The position numbers were made by a program, and so were the translations under genes. A stretch of DNA of 48,219 nucleotides from Gammaproteobacteria bacterium (GTDB taxonomy: Bacteria; Pseudomonadota; Gammaproteobacteria; GRL18). The DNA lies in the NCBI GenBank assembly GCA_015488755.1, contig WFNB01000064.1, positions 1 through 48,219 of the forward strand, given 5' to 3'. Numbering within the stretch: the first letter of the stretch is position 1; every line of letters starts with the position of its first letter. The notes under the pieces were generated by a model. It saw nothing but the letters and a program-made list of their open reading frames with translations, had not been told where the DNA came from and ran no database searches. This document shows positions 9,581 to 17,102 of the stretch, piece after piece.

Positions 9581-11116
9581 ATGTCTGATAAATTAATCAT
9601 TTTTGATACAACCTTGCGTGATGGTGAACAGAGCCCCGGCGCATCCATGACCAAAGAAGAAAAAGTACGTATCGCCAAAGTGCTGGAACGTATGAAAGTT
9701 GATGTGATTGAAGCCGGTTTTCCTATTGCCAGTCCGGGTGATTTCGAAGCGGTTAAAGCCGTTGCGGATAGTATTAAAGATAGCACAGTCTGTGGACTTG
9801 CCAGAGCATTAAACCATGATATTGATCGGGCTGGAGAAGCCTTAAAAGGAGCAAACTCTTCCCGTATTCATACCTTTATTGCGACCTCGCCAATTCATAT
9901 GGAGAAAAAATTACGCATGACTCCTGAGCAGGTCGTTGAGCAAGCCGTAAGTGCTGTCAAACGTGCTCGTCAACATACGGATAATGTAGAATTTTCACCT
10001 GAAGATGCCGGTCGTTCTGAGTTGGATTTTTTATGTCTTGTGATTGAAAAAGTCATTGCTGCTGGAGCGACTACGATTAATATCCCTGACACGGTAGGCT
10101 ATAATATACCACATCAGTTTGGCACTCTATTGCATAACTTATTGACTAAAATTCCTAATTCAGACAAGGCTGTTTTTTCTGTACATTGCCATAATGATTT
10201 AGGGTTGGCCGTCGCAAACTCATTATCTGCGGTATTAAATGGTGCCCGTCAGGTAGAGTGTACGATTAATGGTTTAGGAGAAAGAGCAGGTAATGCCTCC
10301 CTAGAAGAAGTTGTTATGTCCATTCGTACTCGTCAGGATATTTTCTCTTGTGATACCTCTTTAGATACCACACAAATTGTTCCAGCTTCTCGTTTGGTTG
10401 CGGGCATTACAGGCTTTCCTGTGCAGCCTAATAAAGCCATTGTGGGCGCGAATGCCTTTGCCCATGAATCAGGCATTCATCAGGATGGTGTCTTAAAGAA
10501 CCGAGAAACTTATGAAATCATGTTAGCAGAAGATGTCGGTTGGACTGAAAATCATATTATCTTAGGCAAACATTCTGGGCGAAGTGCCTTAAAAAGTCGT
10601 TTAAAAGATTTAGGTATTGAATTTACATCAGAAGAAAGCCTCAATGAAGCCTTTGCTCGTTTTAAAGACTTGGCCGATAAAAAGCATGAGATTTTTGATG
10701 ATGATCTGCAAGCCTTAGTTTCTGAGACCAGTAGTTCTCATTATGATGAGCATATTAAGTTAGTCTCTCTTAAAGTGTGCTCTGAAACAGGAGAAGTACC
10801 CAATGCCAGTATCACTTTAAATGTTGATGGCCAAGAAGAATCTGCCCAAGCTGAGGGCAGTGGTCCAGTTGATGCAGCATTTAAAGCAATCGAACAAATC
10901 ATTAATTCCAATGCCGAACTAAAGTTATACTCTGTTAATAATATTACCAGTGGTACCGATGCCTTAGGTGATGTCACTGTGCGTTTGGAAAAATCAAAGC
11001 GTGTTGTGAATGGTCAGGGAGCAGACACCGATATTGTGATTGCTTCGGTTAAATCTTATATCAATGCCTTAAATAAGCTCATTCTGGCTGACGAAAGAGC
11101 GCATCCTCAATTATAA
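9581..11116 (+). CDS. leuA: 2-isopropylmalate synthase
   Basis: The 511-residue enzyme condenses acetyl-CoA with 2-oxoisovalerate, the committed step of leucine synthesis. The catalytic TIM barrel begins with [15 protein letters not shown]; metal ligands are in SVHCHNDLG. The C-terminal ~130 residues form the LeuA dimerisation/leucine-sensing domain ([13 protein letters not shown] onward, with [12 protein letters not shown]). Length is typical of the bacterial form. It follows pssA by 36 bp. leuBCD are not in the window. Confidence 0.96.
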   Translation: MSDKLIIFDTTLRDGEQSPGASMTKEEKVRIAKVLERMKVDVIEAGFPIASPGDFEAVKAVADSIKDSTVCGLARALNHDIDRAGEALKGANSSRIHTFIATSPIHMEKKLRMTPEQVVEQAVSAVKRARQHTDNVEFSPEDAGRSELDFLCLVIEKVIAAGATTINIPDTVGYNIPHQFGTLLHNLLTKIPNSDKAVFSVHCHNDLGLAVANSLSAVLNGARQVECTINGLGERAGNASLEEVVMSIRTRQDIFSCDTSLDTTQIVPASRLVAGITGFPVQPNKAIVGANAFAHESGIHQDGVLKNRETYEIMLAEDVGWTENHIILGKHSGRSALKSRLKDLGIEFTSEESLNEAFARFKDLADKKHEIFDDDLQALVSETSSSHYDEHIKLVSLKVCSETGEVPNASITLNVDGQEESAQAEGSGPVDAAFKAIEQIINSNAELKLYSVNNITSGTDALGDVTVRLEKSKRVVNGQGADTDIVIASVKSYINALNKLILADERAHPQL

Positions 11117-11133
11117 TAATCTGTGTCTTGTGA

Positions 11134-11991
11134 ATGAATAATAGTTTAAGACAATATTACTTAAAAACCATAGGAATACAGGCTTGGGCACTGAACTCTT
11201 CGGTGGATGAAGAAATAGTTATTGATTATGATAATGAATATATTCCCATCGTATCGGTAGCAAAAAAAGAGCCTCAGCCTGATCAAGAGCCTCAGCCTGA
11301 TCAAGAGCCTCAGCCTGATCAAGAGCCTCAGCCTGATCAAGAGCTTAAGCCTCAGATAAAGGATAAACATTCTAACAACAATATCCCTCCTTATTCTATT
11401 GAGAATGAGCTTAATAAAACACCAGCACTCTTTAGCTCTGAGTTATTAGAGGCTATTCATACGTGTAAACAATGTGCTGGGCGAAGTGCCCGCTTGAATG
11501 CACTGATTGGGCAGGGCGTAGACAAGGCATCTGTTTTCATTATTAGTGATGCCCCTAGTGCAGAAGAAGATCAGCACCATCAATATCTTGTTGATAAAAG
11601 CCAGTTATTATTTGATCGCATGTTAACAACCATTGCCCTAGAAAATCATTATTTTTACACTGGCATTGTGAAATGTTATTCCTTAGATAATTATGCGACC
11701 AGTGATATGGATATAACAAACTGCCGTGAATTTTTATTCTCACAAATAAAACATATCAAGCCCTCTGTTTTATTGGTGCTGGGTGCTAGACAGGCTCAAA
11801 GTGTGTTAAATTCCAAACAAAGCTTCAATGACTTAAGAGGACAAGTACATTATAGTGACATTGATGGTATCAACTATCCTATTATTATAAGCTATCATCC
11901 GGCTTATTTATTGCGTAATCCCGAGTATAAAAAAGAGGCTCTGGATGATTTATTGCGTTTAAAATACTGTGTTGAAGAAGCTAGCCACTAA
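11134..11991 (+). CDS. Family 4-like Fe-S uracil-DNA glycosylase with psi (HolD)-like N-terminus
   Basis: Three parts are visible in 285 residues. (1) Residues 5-20, LRQYYLKTIGIQAWAL, resemble the start of E. coli HolD (psi subunit; W/YL...GI..W.L), which contacts the clamp loader. (2) A polar linker containing four perfect EPQPDQ repeats (46-69). (3) Residues ~100-280, a UDG family 4 domain: cysteines C111, C114, C181 and C197 (CxxC, then C-x15-C) fit its iron-sulfur ligands, YFTGIVKC fits the central motif and HPAYLLRNP (255-263) the C-terminal motif. Motif 1 reads SDAPSAEED instead of the usual GE(A/G)PGxxED, so activity is uncertain. The stop abuts the rimI ATG (TAAATG), as holD-rimI adjoin in E. 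coli. The UDG fold call is firm; the psi role is inference. Confidence 0.8.
   Translation: MNNSLRQYYLKTIGIQAWALNSSVDEEIVIDYDNEYIPIVSVAKKEPQPDQEPQPDQEPQPDQEPQPDQELKPQIKDKHSNNNIPPYSIENELNKTPALFSSELLEAIHTCKQCAGRSARLNALIGQGVDKASVFIISDAPSAEEDQHHQYLVDKSQLLFDRMLTTIALENHYFYTGIVKCYSLDNYATSDMDITNCREFLFSQIKHIKPSVLLVLGARQAQSVLNSKQSFNDLRGQVHYSDIDGINYPIIISYHPAYLLRNPEYKKEALDDLLRLKYCVEEASH
11269..11340 (+). repeat. Four perfect 18-bp tandem repeats inside the UDG-like gene
   Basis: The unit GAGCCTCAGCCTGATCAA is repeated four times without a mismatch and followed by a degenerate partial unit. It is in frame and encodes EPQPDQ x4 in the linker between the N-terminal peptide and the UDG domain. Perfect identity suggests recent slippage and likely length variation between strains. 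Confidence 0.95.
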
Positions 11992-12462
11992 ATGGAATAC
12001 GATATTAACTCCGAATTTGCTACTCATATTCGTCAAATGACTCCTTTTGATTTACCCCCTGTAATGTGTATCGAAAATACAGCCTATGAGTTTCCGTGGA
12101 CCAAGGGTATTATGTCAGACTGTCTAAATTCCGCTTATCATTGTTATGTCAGTGAGAAAGAAGGAATGATTCAAGCCTACATGATATTTAGCAGCGTATT
12201 GGATGAGGTACATTTATTAAATATCTGTGTTGATCCACAACAACAAAATAAAGGCTTTGGTACGGCATTTATGCATTGGCTTTTGGCTTATGCACGCACT
12301 AATGCAGCAAAAACAATTTATTTAGAAGTAAGAGCCTCTAATCAACAGGCAATACAATTGTATGAAAAATTAGGTTTTAATGAAATGGGTATTCGTGCTA
12401 ATTATTACCCAACAAAGAAGGGCAAGGAAGATGCCTTATTATTTGCCTATGAGATACTATAA
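11992..12462 (+). CDS. rimI: Ribosomal protein alanine N-acetyltransferase RimI
   Basis: A 156-residue GNAT acetyltransferase that acetylates the N-terminus of ribosomal protein S18. The acetyl-CoA loop is VDPQQQNKGFG (Q-x-x-G-x-G pattern), and EVRASNQQAIQLYEKLGF is the RimI signature. The start codon directly follows the stop of the UDG-like gene, so translation is probably coupled. RimI upstream of prfC is the same neighbourhood as in E. coli. Confidence 0.93.
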   Translation: MEYDINSEFATHIRQMTPFDLPPVMCIENTAYEFPWTKGIMSDCLNSAYHCYVSEKEGMIQAYMIFSSVLDEVHLLNICVDPQQQNKGFGTAFMHWLLAYARTNAAKTIYLEVRASNQQAIQLYEKLGFNEMGIRANYYPTKKGKEDALLFAYEIL

Positions 12463-12522
12463 AGTCGTATAAACCACCCAGTTTTATCGTTAATAAATCA
12501 AATTTAAGTGGATAATTTTCAA

Positions 12523-14103
12523 ATGAGTGAATTTTTAGACGAAATAAGACGCAGACGTACTTTTGCCATTATTTCACACCCAGATGCAGGTAAAACAACC
12601 CTAACTGAAAAGCTTCTATTATATGGAGGTGCTATTCAGATGGCAGGTACGGTCAAAGGTCGAAAAGCAGCTCGACATGCAACCTCTGATTGGATGGATA
12701 TGGAAAAAGAACGGGGTATTTCAGTCACCTCCTCAGTGATGCAGTTTCCTTATAAAGAATGCATTATTAACCTATTAGATACCCCAGGACATGAAGATTT
12801 CTCTGAGGACACCTATCGAACCTTAACCGCAGTGGACTCTGCACTGATGGTTATTGACGTTGCTAAGGGTGTTGAACAACGTACTGTGAAACTCATGGAA
12901 GTCTGTCGTCTCAGAGATACTCCCATTCTAACTTTTATTAATAAATTGGATAGAGAAGGGCGTGATCCTATTGATTTAATGGATGAAGTAGAGCAAGTGC
13001 TCAAAATTGACTGTGCACCTATTACTTGGCCTATCGGTATGGGCAAGCGATTCAAAGGTGTCTACCATCTTTATCACGATAAAGTTCATATGTTTAGTGC
13101 CACTCATGGTGGTAAGATCCAAAATGGTGAAATCATTGAAGGATTAGACAATCCAAGGCTTGATGCGCTGATTGGCGAGCAGGCAGAAGAACTGCGAGAA
13201 GAAGTTGAACTTGTTCGAGGTGCCAGTAATGAGTTTGATTTAGAATTATTTTTAGCTGGTGAACTCACACCTGTCTTTTATGGCTCAGCTATTAATAATT
13301 TTGGTGTTGATGAAATGCTCGATGCTTTTGTAGACTATGCACCTGCACCCAAAAATAGAGCCACCTTATCTCGTGTTGTAAATGCGGATGAGGAAAATAT
13401 GACTGGTTTTGTGTTTAAAATTCAAGCTAATATGGATCCCCAACATCGTGATCGGGTGGCTTTTATGCGTATTTGCTCAGGCCAATATACCAAGGGTATG
13501 AAAATGCGTCATGTGCGTATTGAAAAAGACATCCAAATAGCCAATGCGATTACCTTTATGGCACAGGATAGAAGTCATGTTGAAACGGCCTATTCAGGTG
13601 ATATTATTGGTTTACATAATCATGGAACCATTCGCATAGGAGATACCTTTAGTCAGGGTGAAGAATTAAAGTTTACGGGTATCCCCAACTTTGCTCCTGA
13701 ACTTTTTCGACGAGCAAGACTAAAAGATCCCTTAAGAATGAAAGCCTTAATGAAAGGTCTTGAACAATTAAGTGAAGAAGGAGCAACACAATTATTTAAG
13801 CCTCTTAATAATAATGATCTCATTCTTGGAGCGGTAGGGATTTTGCAGTTTGATGTTGTGAAAGAGCGCCTTAAGGGTGAATATAAGGTTGATTGCAATT
13901 TTGAACCCGTCAATGTGCAAACGGCACGTTGGGTTATTTGCCAAGATGAAACTAAATTGGCTGACTTTAAAAAGAAGCTCAGTGATAACCTAGCAATTGA
14001 TGGTGGTGGTGACTTAACTTATATTGCCCCGACCCGAGTAAACTTAAACTTAACCATGGAGCGTTGGCCAGAAATTGAATTTTTAGAAACTCGTGAACAC
14101 TAA
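12523..14103 (+). CDS. prfC: Peptide chain release factor 3
   Basis: A 526-residue translational GTPase that recycles RF1/RF2 from the ribosome after termination. G1 is [16 protein letters not shown]2 and switch I lie around [11 protein letters not shown]3 is [12 protein letters not shown] and G4 is NKLD. The ATG at 12523 is preferred over a GTG at 12508 because [16 protein letters not shown] aligns with the known RF3 start and AGTGGA lies 10 nt upstream. Length agrees with E. coli RF3 (529). Confidence 0.95.
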   Translation: MSEFLDEIRRRRTFAIISHPDAGKTTLTEKLLLYGGAIQMAGTVKGRKAARHATSDWMDMEKERGISVTSSVMQFPYKECIINLLDTPGHEDFSEDTYRTLTAVDSALMVIDVAKGVEQRTVKLMEVCRLRDTPILTFINKLDREGRDPIDLMDEVEQVLKIDCAPITWPIGMGKRFKGVYHLYHDKVHMFSATHGGKIQNGEIIEGLDNPRLDALIGEQAEELREEVELVRGASNEFDLELFLAGELTPVFYGSAINNFGVDEMLDAFVDYAPAPKNRATLSRVVNADEENMTGFVFKIQANMDPQHRDRVAFMRICSGQYTKGMKMRHVRIEKDIQIANAITFMAQDRSHVETAYSGDIIGLHNHGTIRIGDTFSQGEELKFTGIPNFAPELFRRARLKDPLRMKALMKGLEQLSEEGATQLFKPLNNNDLILGAVGILQFDVVKERLKGEYKVDCNFEPVNVQTARWVICQDETKLADFKKKLSDNLAIDGGGDLTYIAPTRVNLNLTMERWPEIEFLETREH

Positions 14104-14227
14104 GTAAGGGTATTGTATTTATACATTATTATGCCCATTTAAAATAAGTTAAGGCAAAGAGCAAATGCAATCTTTTTAATGGAGTGTATTTACTCATACA
14201 GATTTTTATATAGAGATGGAGAATTTT

Positions 14228-14443
14228 ATGTCACTTGAACGTGCATTATTTTTATTAGCAAGTATTATGGTTATTAGCAGTACATTATTGGATATGGCTT
14301 TCCCTAATGGTTATTGGCAATGGTTTACCTTGTTTGTTGGTGTAAATATGCTGCAAAGTACATTTACCGGATTTTGCCCGCCTAAATTCGTATTTAAAAA
14401 ATTAGGCATTAAATCAGAAGCTGAAATATGTAAAATGAAATAA
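14228..14443 (+). CDS. DUF2892 inner-membrane protein
   Basis: A 71-residue protein of the DUF2892 family (MSLERALFLLASIMVI..., two hydrophobic helices, NGYWQWFTLFVGVNMLQSTFTGFCPP). The ATG at 14228 is chosen because GGAG sits 8 nt upstream; an in-frame ATG at 14216 would add MENF. In E. coli YgaP this domain is fused behind a rhodanese domain. Here a separate periplasmic rhodanese is the next gene, 146 bp downstream. The exact function of DUF2892 is not known; it may support membrane sulfane-sulfur handling. Confidence 0.85.
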   Translation: MSLERALFLLASIMVISSTLLDMAFPNGYWQWFTLFVGVNMLQSTFTGFCPPKFVFKKLGIKSEAEICKMK

Positions 14444-14589
14444 GCTTGGTATACGTTAGGCTAATTAACCTCATCCTAGTTCAAGCTTAATCTAAGTGTT
14501 TACCCATATAAGAAAAAGGATTTCCCTTGCAATGAAATATTAGAGTATGCTAAAATAGTGAAACTTTAATTAACCATGGGTATGTTATT

Positions 14590-15018
14590 ATGCATTACAC
14601 AATAAAATCTCAACTACTTGCTGTTATTTTTTTGCTATCAGTATCCTTGTTTTCCACTGTTTCAGCAGATGTTGGACAGTTGACAAATGAGCAAGTTAAG
14701 ACACTTATGGATGAAAACGTGCCTATCATTGATATTCGTAGACCTGATGAATGGAAATCAACCGGTGTTATTAAGGGTAGTCATTTATTAACCTTTTTTG
14801 ATTCCAAGGGTGATTATGATTTAGATAATTGGTTAAAAAAACTGGATAAAATTGTCAAAAAAGATCAAAAGTTTGTTGTGGTTTGTCGCTCTGGAAATCG
14901 TTCAGGACAAGTGACACAGTTTTTAGATACGCAATTACACTATACAAAAGTAAACCACTTAAAAAATGGTATTAAGAATTGGATAGGTGCAGGCGATCAG
15001 GTCGTTTCTGCTAAATGA
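14590..15018 (+). CDS. Periplasmic rhodanese-like sulfurtransferase
   Basis: The 142-residue protein starts with a clear Sec signal peptide (hydrophobic core residues 8-21, probable cleavage after VSA at 26). A single rhodanese domain follows: IIDIRRPDEW, then the active-site loop CRSGNRSG with persulfide-carrying C99. The loop size is that of sulfurtransferases. Its place next to a DUF2892 membrane protein suggests a two-gene version of YgaP with the rhodanese on the periplasmic side. A bidirectional terminator follows. The sulfur donor and acceptor are unknown. Confidence 0.9.
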   Translation: MHYTIKSQLLAVIFLLSVSLFSTVSADVGQLTNEQVKTLMDENVPIIDIRRPDEWKSTGVIKGSHLLTFFDSKGDYDLDNWLKKLDKIVKKDQKFVVVCRSGNRSGQVTQFLDTQLHYTKVNHLKNGIKNWIGAGDQVVSAK

Positions 15019-15061
15019 TACTTCAGAGTATTATTTTTCTTTATTGTTAGTAAACTTTCGT

Positions 15062-15095
15062 AATTAAAAAAACCGACTTTATGTCGGTTTTTTAA
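15062..15095. terminator. Bidirectional terminator after the rhodanese gene
   Basis: The stem ACCGAC/GTCGGT is flanked by an A run on one side and a T run on the other (ATTAAAAAAACC ... GGTTTTTTAAT), so it should work in both directions. Confidence 0.8.
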
Positions 15096-15123
15096 TGGTT
15101 GCTTTTTTTGTTATGATATAATT

Positions 15124-15334
15124 AACCTGAACTCTGGATGAGATGATCTTGAAAATAACTTCAGAATGTTGATTAGCCTGTATTTGTGGAAGAAGTCTCT
15201 TTGGCATGGATGCCAAAGTGAAGCCTACAAGGATGTATTCACGCCCGAAGGAAGTACTCTTGGGGTGCGGCGACTTCTGTAACAAATGCAGGCTAATCAA
15301 TACGTTACTTATTCAGTTATCCAGAACTCAGGTT
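15124..15334. repeat. Long nested copy of the MITE-like palindromic repeat
   Basis: The outer ends match the short copy at 3677-3759 (AACCTGAACTCTGGAT at left; TTATCCAGAACTCAGGTT at right). Inside is a second, larger hairpin (15169-15300) with perfect 12-bp arms TTGATTAGCCTG/CAGGCTAATCAA extended by TATTTGT/ACAAATG and AGAAGTC/GACTTCT. Near its left arm is a small stem TTTGGCA-TGGA-TGCCAAA at 15200-15217. It fills most of the 434-bp gap between the rhodanese and DAHP synthase genes. It contains no credible gene. Confidence 0.8.
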
Positions 15335-15452
15335 AATTACGTCCCTATTTCTAGATTCTAGGGTGATCGGCTTATGATCAAAAAATAATCCTAGAAAAAT
15401 CCTATATAAACTCTTTGTATCATTAGCAAGGGCTGATGAGTGGAATAATCGT

Positions 15453-16520
15453 ATGACAGTTAAAACGGATGATTTACGTATTTGTAGTGTCAGTGAAGTG
15501 GCTGCGCCTGAGGCGATACATCAACAGTTTCCCAGCACTGAAAATGCACAAAGTACGGTTGAAAATGCTCGTAACGAAATACATAGAATTCTAACAGGCC
15601 AGGATGATCGACTGATTATTGTTATTGGTCCTTGTTCTATTCATGATATTAAAGCGGCAAAAGAATATGCTCATCTCATAAAAACAGCACGTGAAAAATT
15701 ACAAGATGATTTATTAATTATCATGCGAGTTTATTTTGAGAAACCAAGAACAACAGTTGGTTGGAAGGGATTAATTAATGATCCTGATTTAGATGGCTCC
15801 TTTGCTATTAACAAAGGGCTGGGTATTGCACGTAATTTATTGGTCAGTGTTAATGATCTTGGTGTGCCCACAGCCACTGAGTTTTTAGATCTCATTTCAC
15901 CTCAATATGTTGCTGATTTAATCAGTTGGGGAGCCATCGGTGCTCGTACTACAGAAAGTCAGGTGCATAGAGAATTAGCCTCTGGTTTATCTTGTCCCGT
16001 GGGTTTTAAAAATGCTACTGATGGTGGTGTACGAGTAGCCATTGATGCCATTGCTTCGGCTAGTCGCCCCCATGTGTTTCTCTCGGTAACGAAACAGGGA
16101 AAATCTGCTATTTTTACAACGGCCGGAAATGAGGACTGCCATATTATCTTGCGTGGGGGTACAGAGCCTAATTATGATGCAACTCACGTTGAAATGGTTG
16201 CTTCTGAGTTAGCACAAGCAGAAATAAAGCCTAATTTAATGGTAGACTTTAGTCATGCAAATAGCCAAAAACAATTTAATAAACAAATAGATGTCGCTGA
16301 AAATGTTTCTCAGCAAATTGCTGAGGGCGATAGTCGAATTATTGGTGCAATGATTGAAAGTCATTTAGTTGAAGGGCGTCAAAACTGTACTAATAAAGAG
16401 GATTTAACCTATGGCCAAAGCATTACAGATGCCTGTATTAATTGGCAAGATAGTTTTGAGGTATTAAAAAAGTTATCTCAGTCTGTTCAACAACGCCGTG
16501 TGGTTTTAGCAACTGAGTAG
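15453..16520 (+). CDS. 3-deoxy-7-phosphoheptulonate (DAHP) synthase, class I
   Basis: A 355-residue class I (AroFGH-type) DAHP synthase that joins phosphoenolpyruvate and erythrose 4-phosphate at the entry to the shikimate pathway. Conserved blocks: VIGPCSIHD with the metal-binding cysteine, MRVYFEKPRTTVGWKG, GARTTESQVHRELASGLSCPVGFKN, and VDFSHANSQK. I cannot tell the Tyr-, Phe- or Trp-sensitive type from sequence alone, so no gene symbol is given. A small membrane protein gene follows by 25 bp. The long MITE copy lies directly upstream and may separate or carry its promoter. Confidence 0.94.
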   Translation: MTVKTDDLRICSVSEVAAPEAIHQQFPSTENAQSTVENARNEIHRILTGQDDRLIIVIGPCSIHDIKAAKEYAHLIKTAREKLQDDLLIIMRVYFEKPRTTVGWKGLINDPDLDGSFAINKGLGIARNLLVSVNDLGVPTATEFLDLISPQYVADLISWGAIGARTTESQVHRELASGLSCPVGFKNATDGGVRVAIDAIASASRPHVFLSVTKQGKSAIFTTAGNEDCHIILRGGTEPNYDATHVEMVASELAQAEIKPNLMVDFSHANSQKQFNKQIDVAENVSQQIAEGDSRIIGAMIESHLVEGRQNCTNKEDLTYGQSITDACINWQDSFEVLKKLSQSVQQRRVVLATE

Positions 16521-16545
16521 TCGCTTGTTAGCAATGGAGTGATAA

Positions 16546-17073
16546 ATGTCATTTGTTATTGGTGTTATTGCCACATTATTCGTGGTCTTTTTATTGGCCT
16601 TCATCACCATAAAAAAACCTGCTTTTGGGAAAACGATTATTGCTCTATCTCTTGCTATGGTAGTGTTGGCAAGCGTTCTCTATTTTCAAAATGATCAACT
16701 CATTGAACATAAAAAGCATCTTATCGCTCTGGATAATATTGTACTTACCAACATTCAGCAGCAACTAGCTTATGGAAATTATTATAAATTAACCGCGCAA
16801 CTAAGTAATCATTCTAAAAAATATCGTCTACAAACCATCGAATTGGCAATTTCTTTTTATAATTGCCCGTCAGAAACCCCTAAAAATTATAAACAATGTC
16901 AGTTAATAGCAACTAAAAGACACAAAATTCCCACTCGTTTAGCAGCACAGCAATCCACTACGATAGAAAGCTATTTTTTATTAGATGATGAAAATATACT
17001 AGATATTATTAATAATACAAATAAAGGATTTTTATATTGGGATATCCAATTAGTAAATGGATATGCTCGATAA
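16546..17073 (+). CDS. Hypothetical membrane protein with periplasmic beta-rich domain
   Basis: I do not recognise this 175-residue protein at family level. Two hydrophobic segments (about 3-23 and 30-48) are joined by a short Lys-containing turn, and the remaining ~125 residues should face one side of the membrane. That part has beta-strand-like alternation (YKLTAQLSNHSKKYRLQTIELAIS, then a Cys pair NCPSE...QCQL) reminiscent of FxLYD-like Ig domains, but this is only an impression. GGAGTG precedes the ATG and the gene is 25 bp behind DAHP synthase, suggesting cotranscription. It converges on the kinase gene with a 29-bp gap. Confidence 0.7.
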   Translation: MSFVIGVIATLFVVFLLAFITIKKPAFGKTIIALSLAMVVLASVLYFQNDQLIEHKKHLIALDNIVLTNIQQQLAYGNYYKLTAQLSNHSKKYRLQTIELAISFYNCPSETPKNYKQCQLIATKRHKIPTRLAAQQSTTIESYFLLDDENILDIINNTNKGFLYWDIQLVNGYAR

Positions 17074-17102
17074 CTTCTCCAAAGTTTTTTTGTATCCATT
17101 AC

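Noticed and set aside
11269-11340. Tandem 18-bp repeats as a CRISPR-like array
   Set aside because: There are no spacers; the units are contiguous, in frame and coding.
15079-15300. Minus-strand open frame of 73 codons inside the long repeat
   Set aside because: It lies almost wholly within the palindromic element and its terminator flank; the sequence is explained by the repeat.
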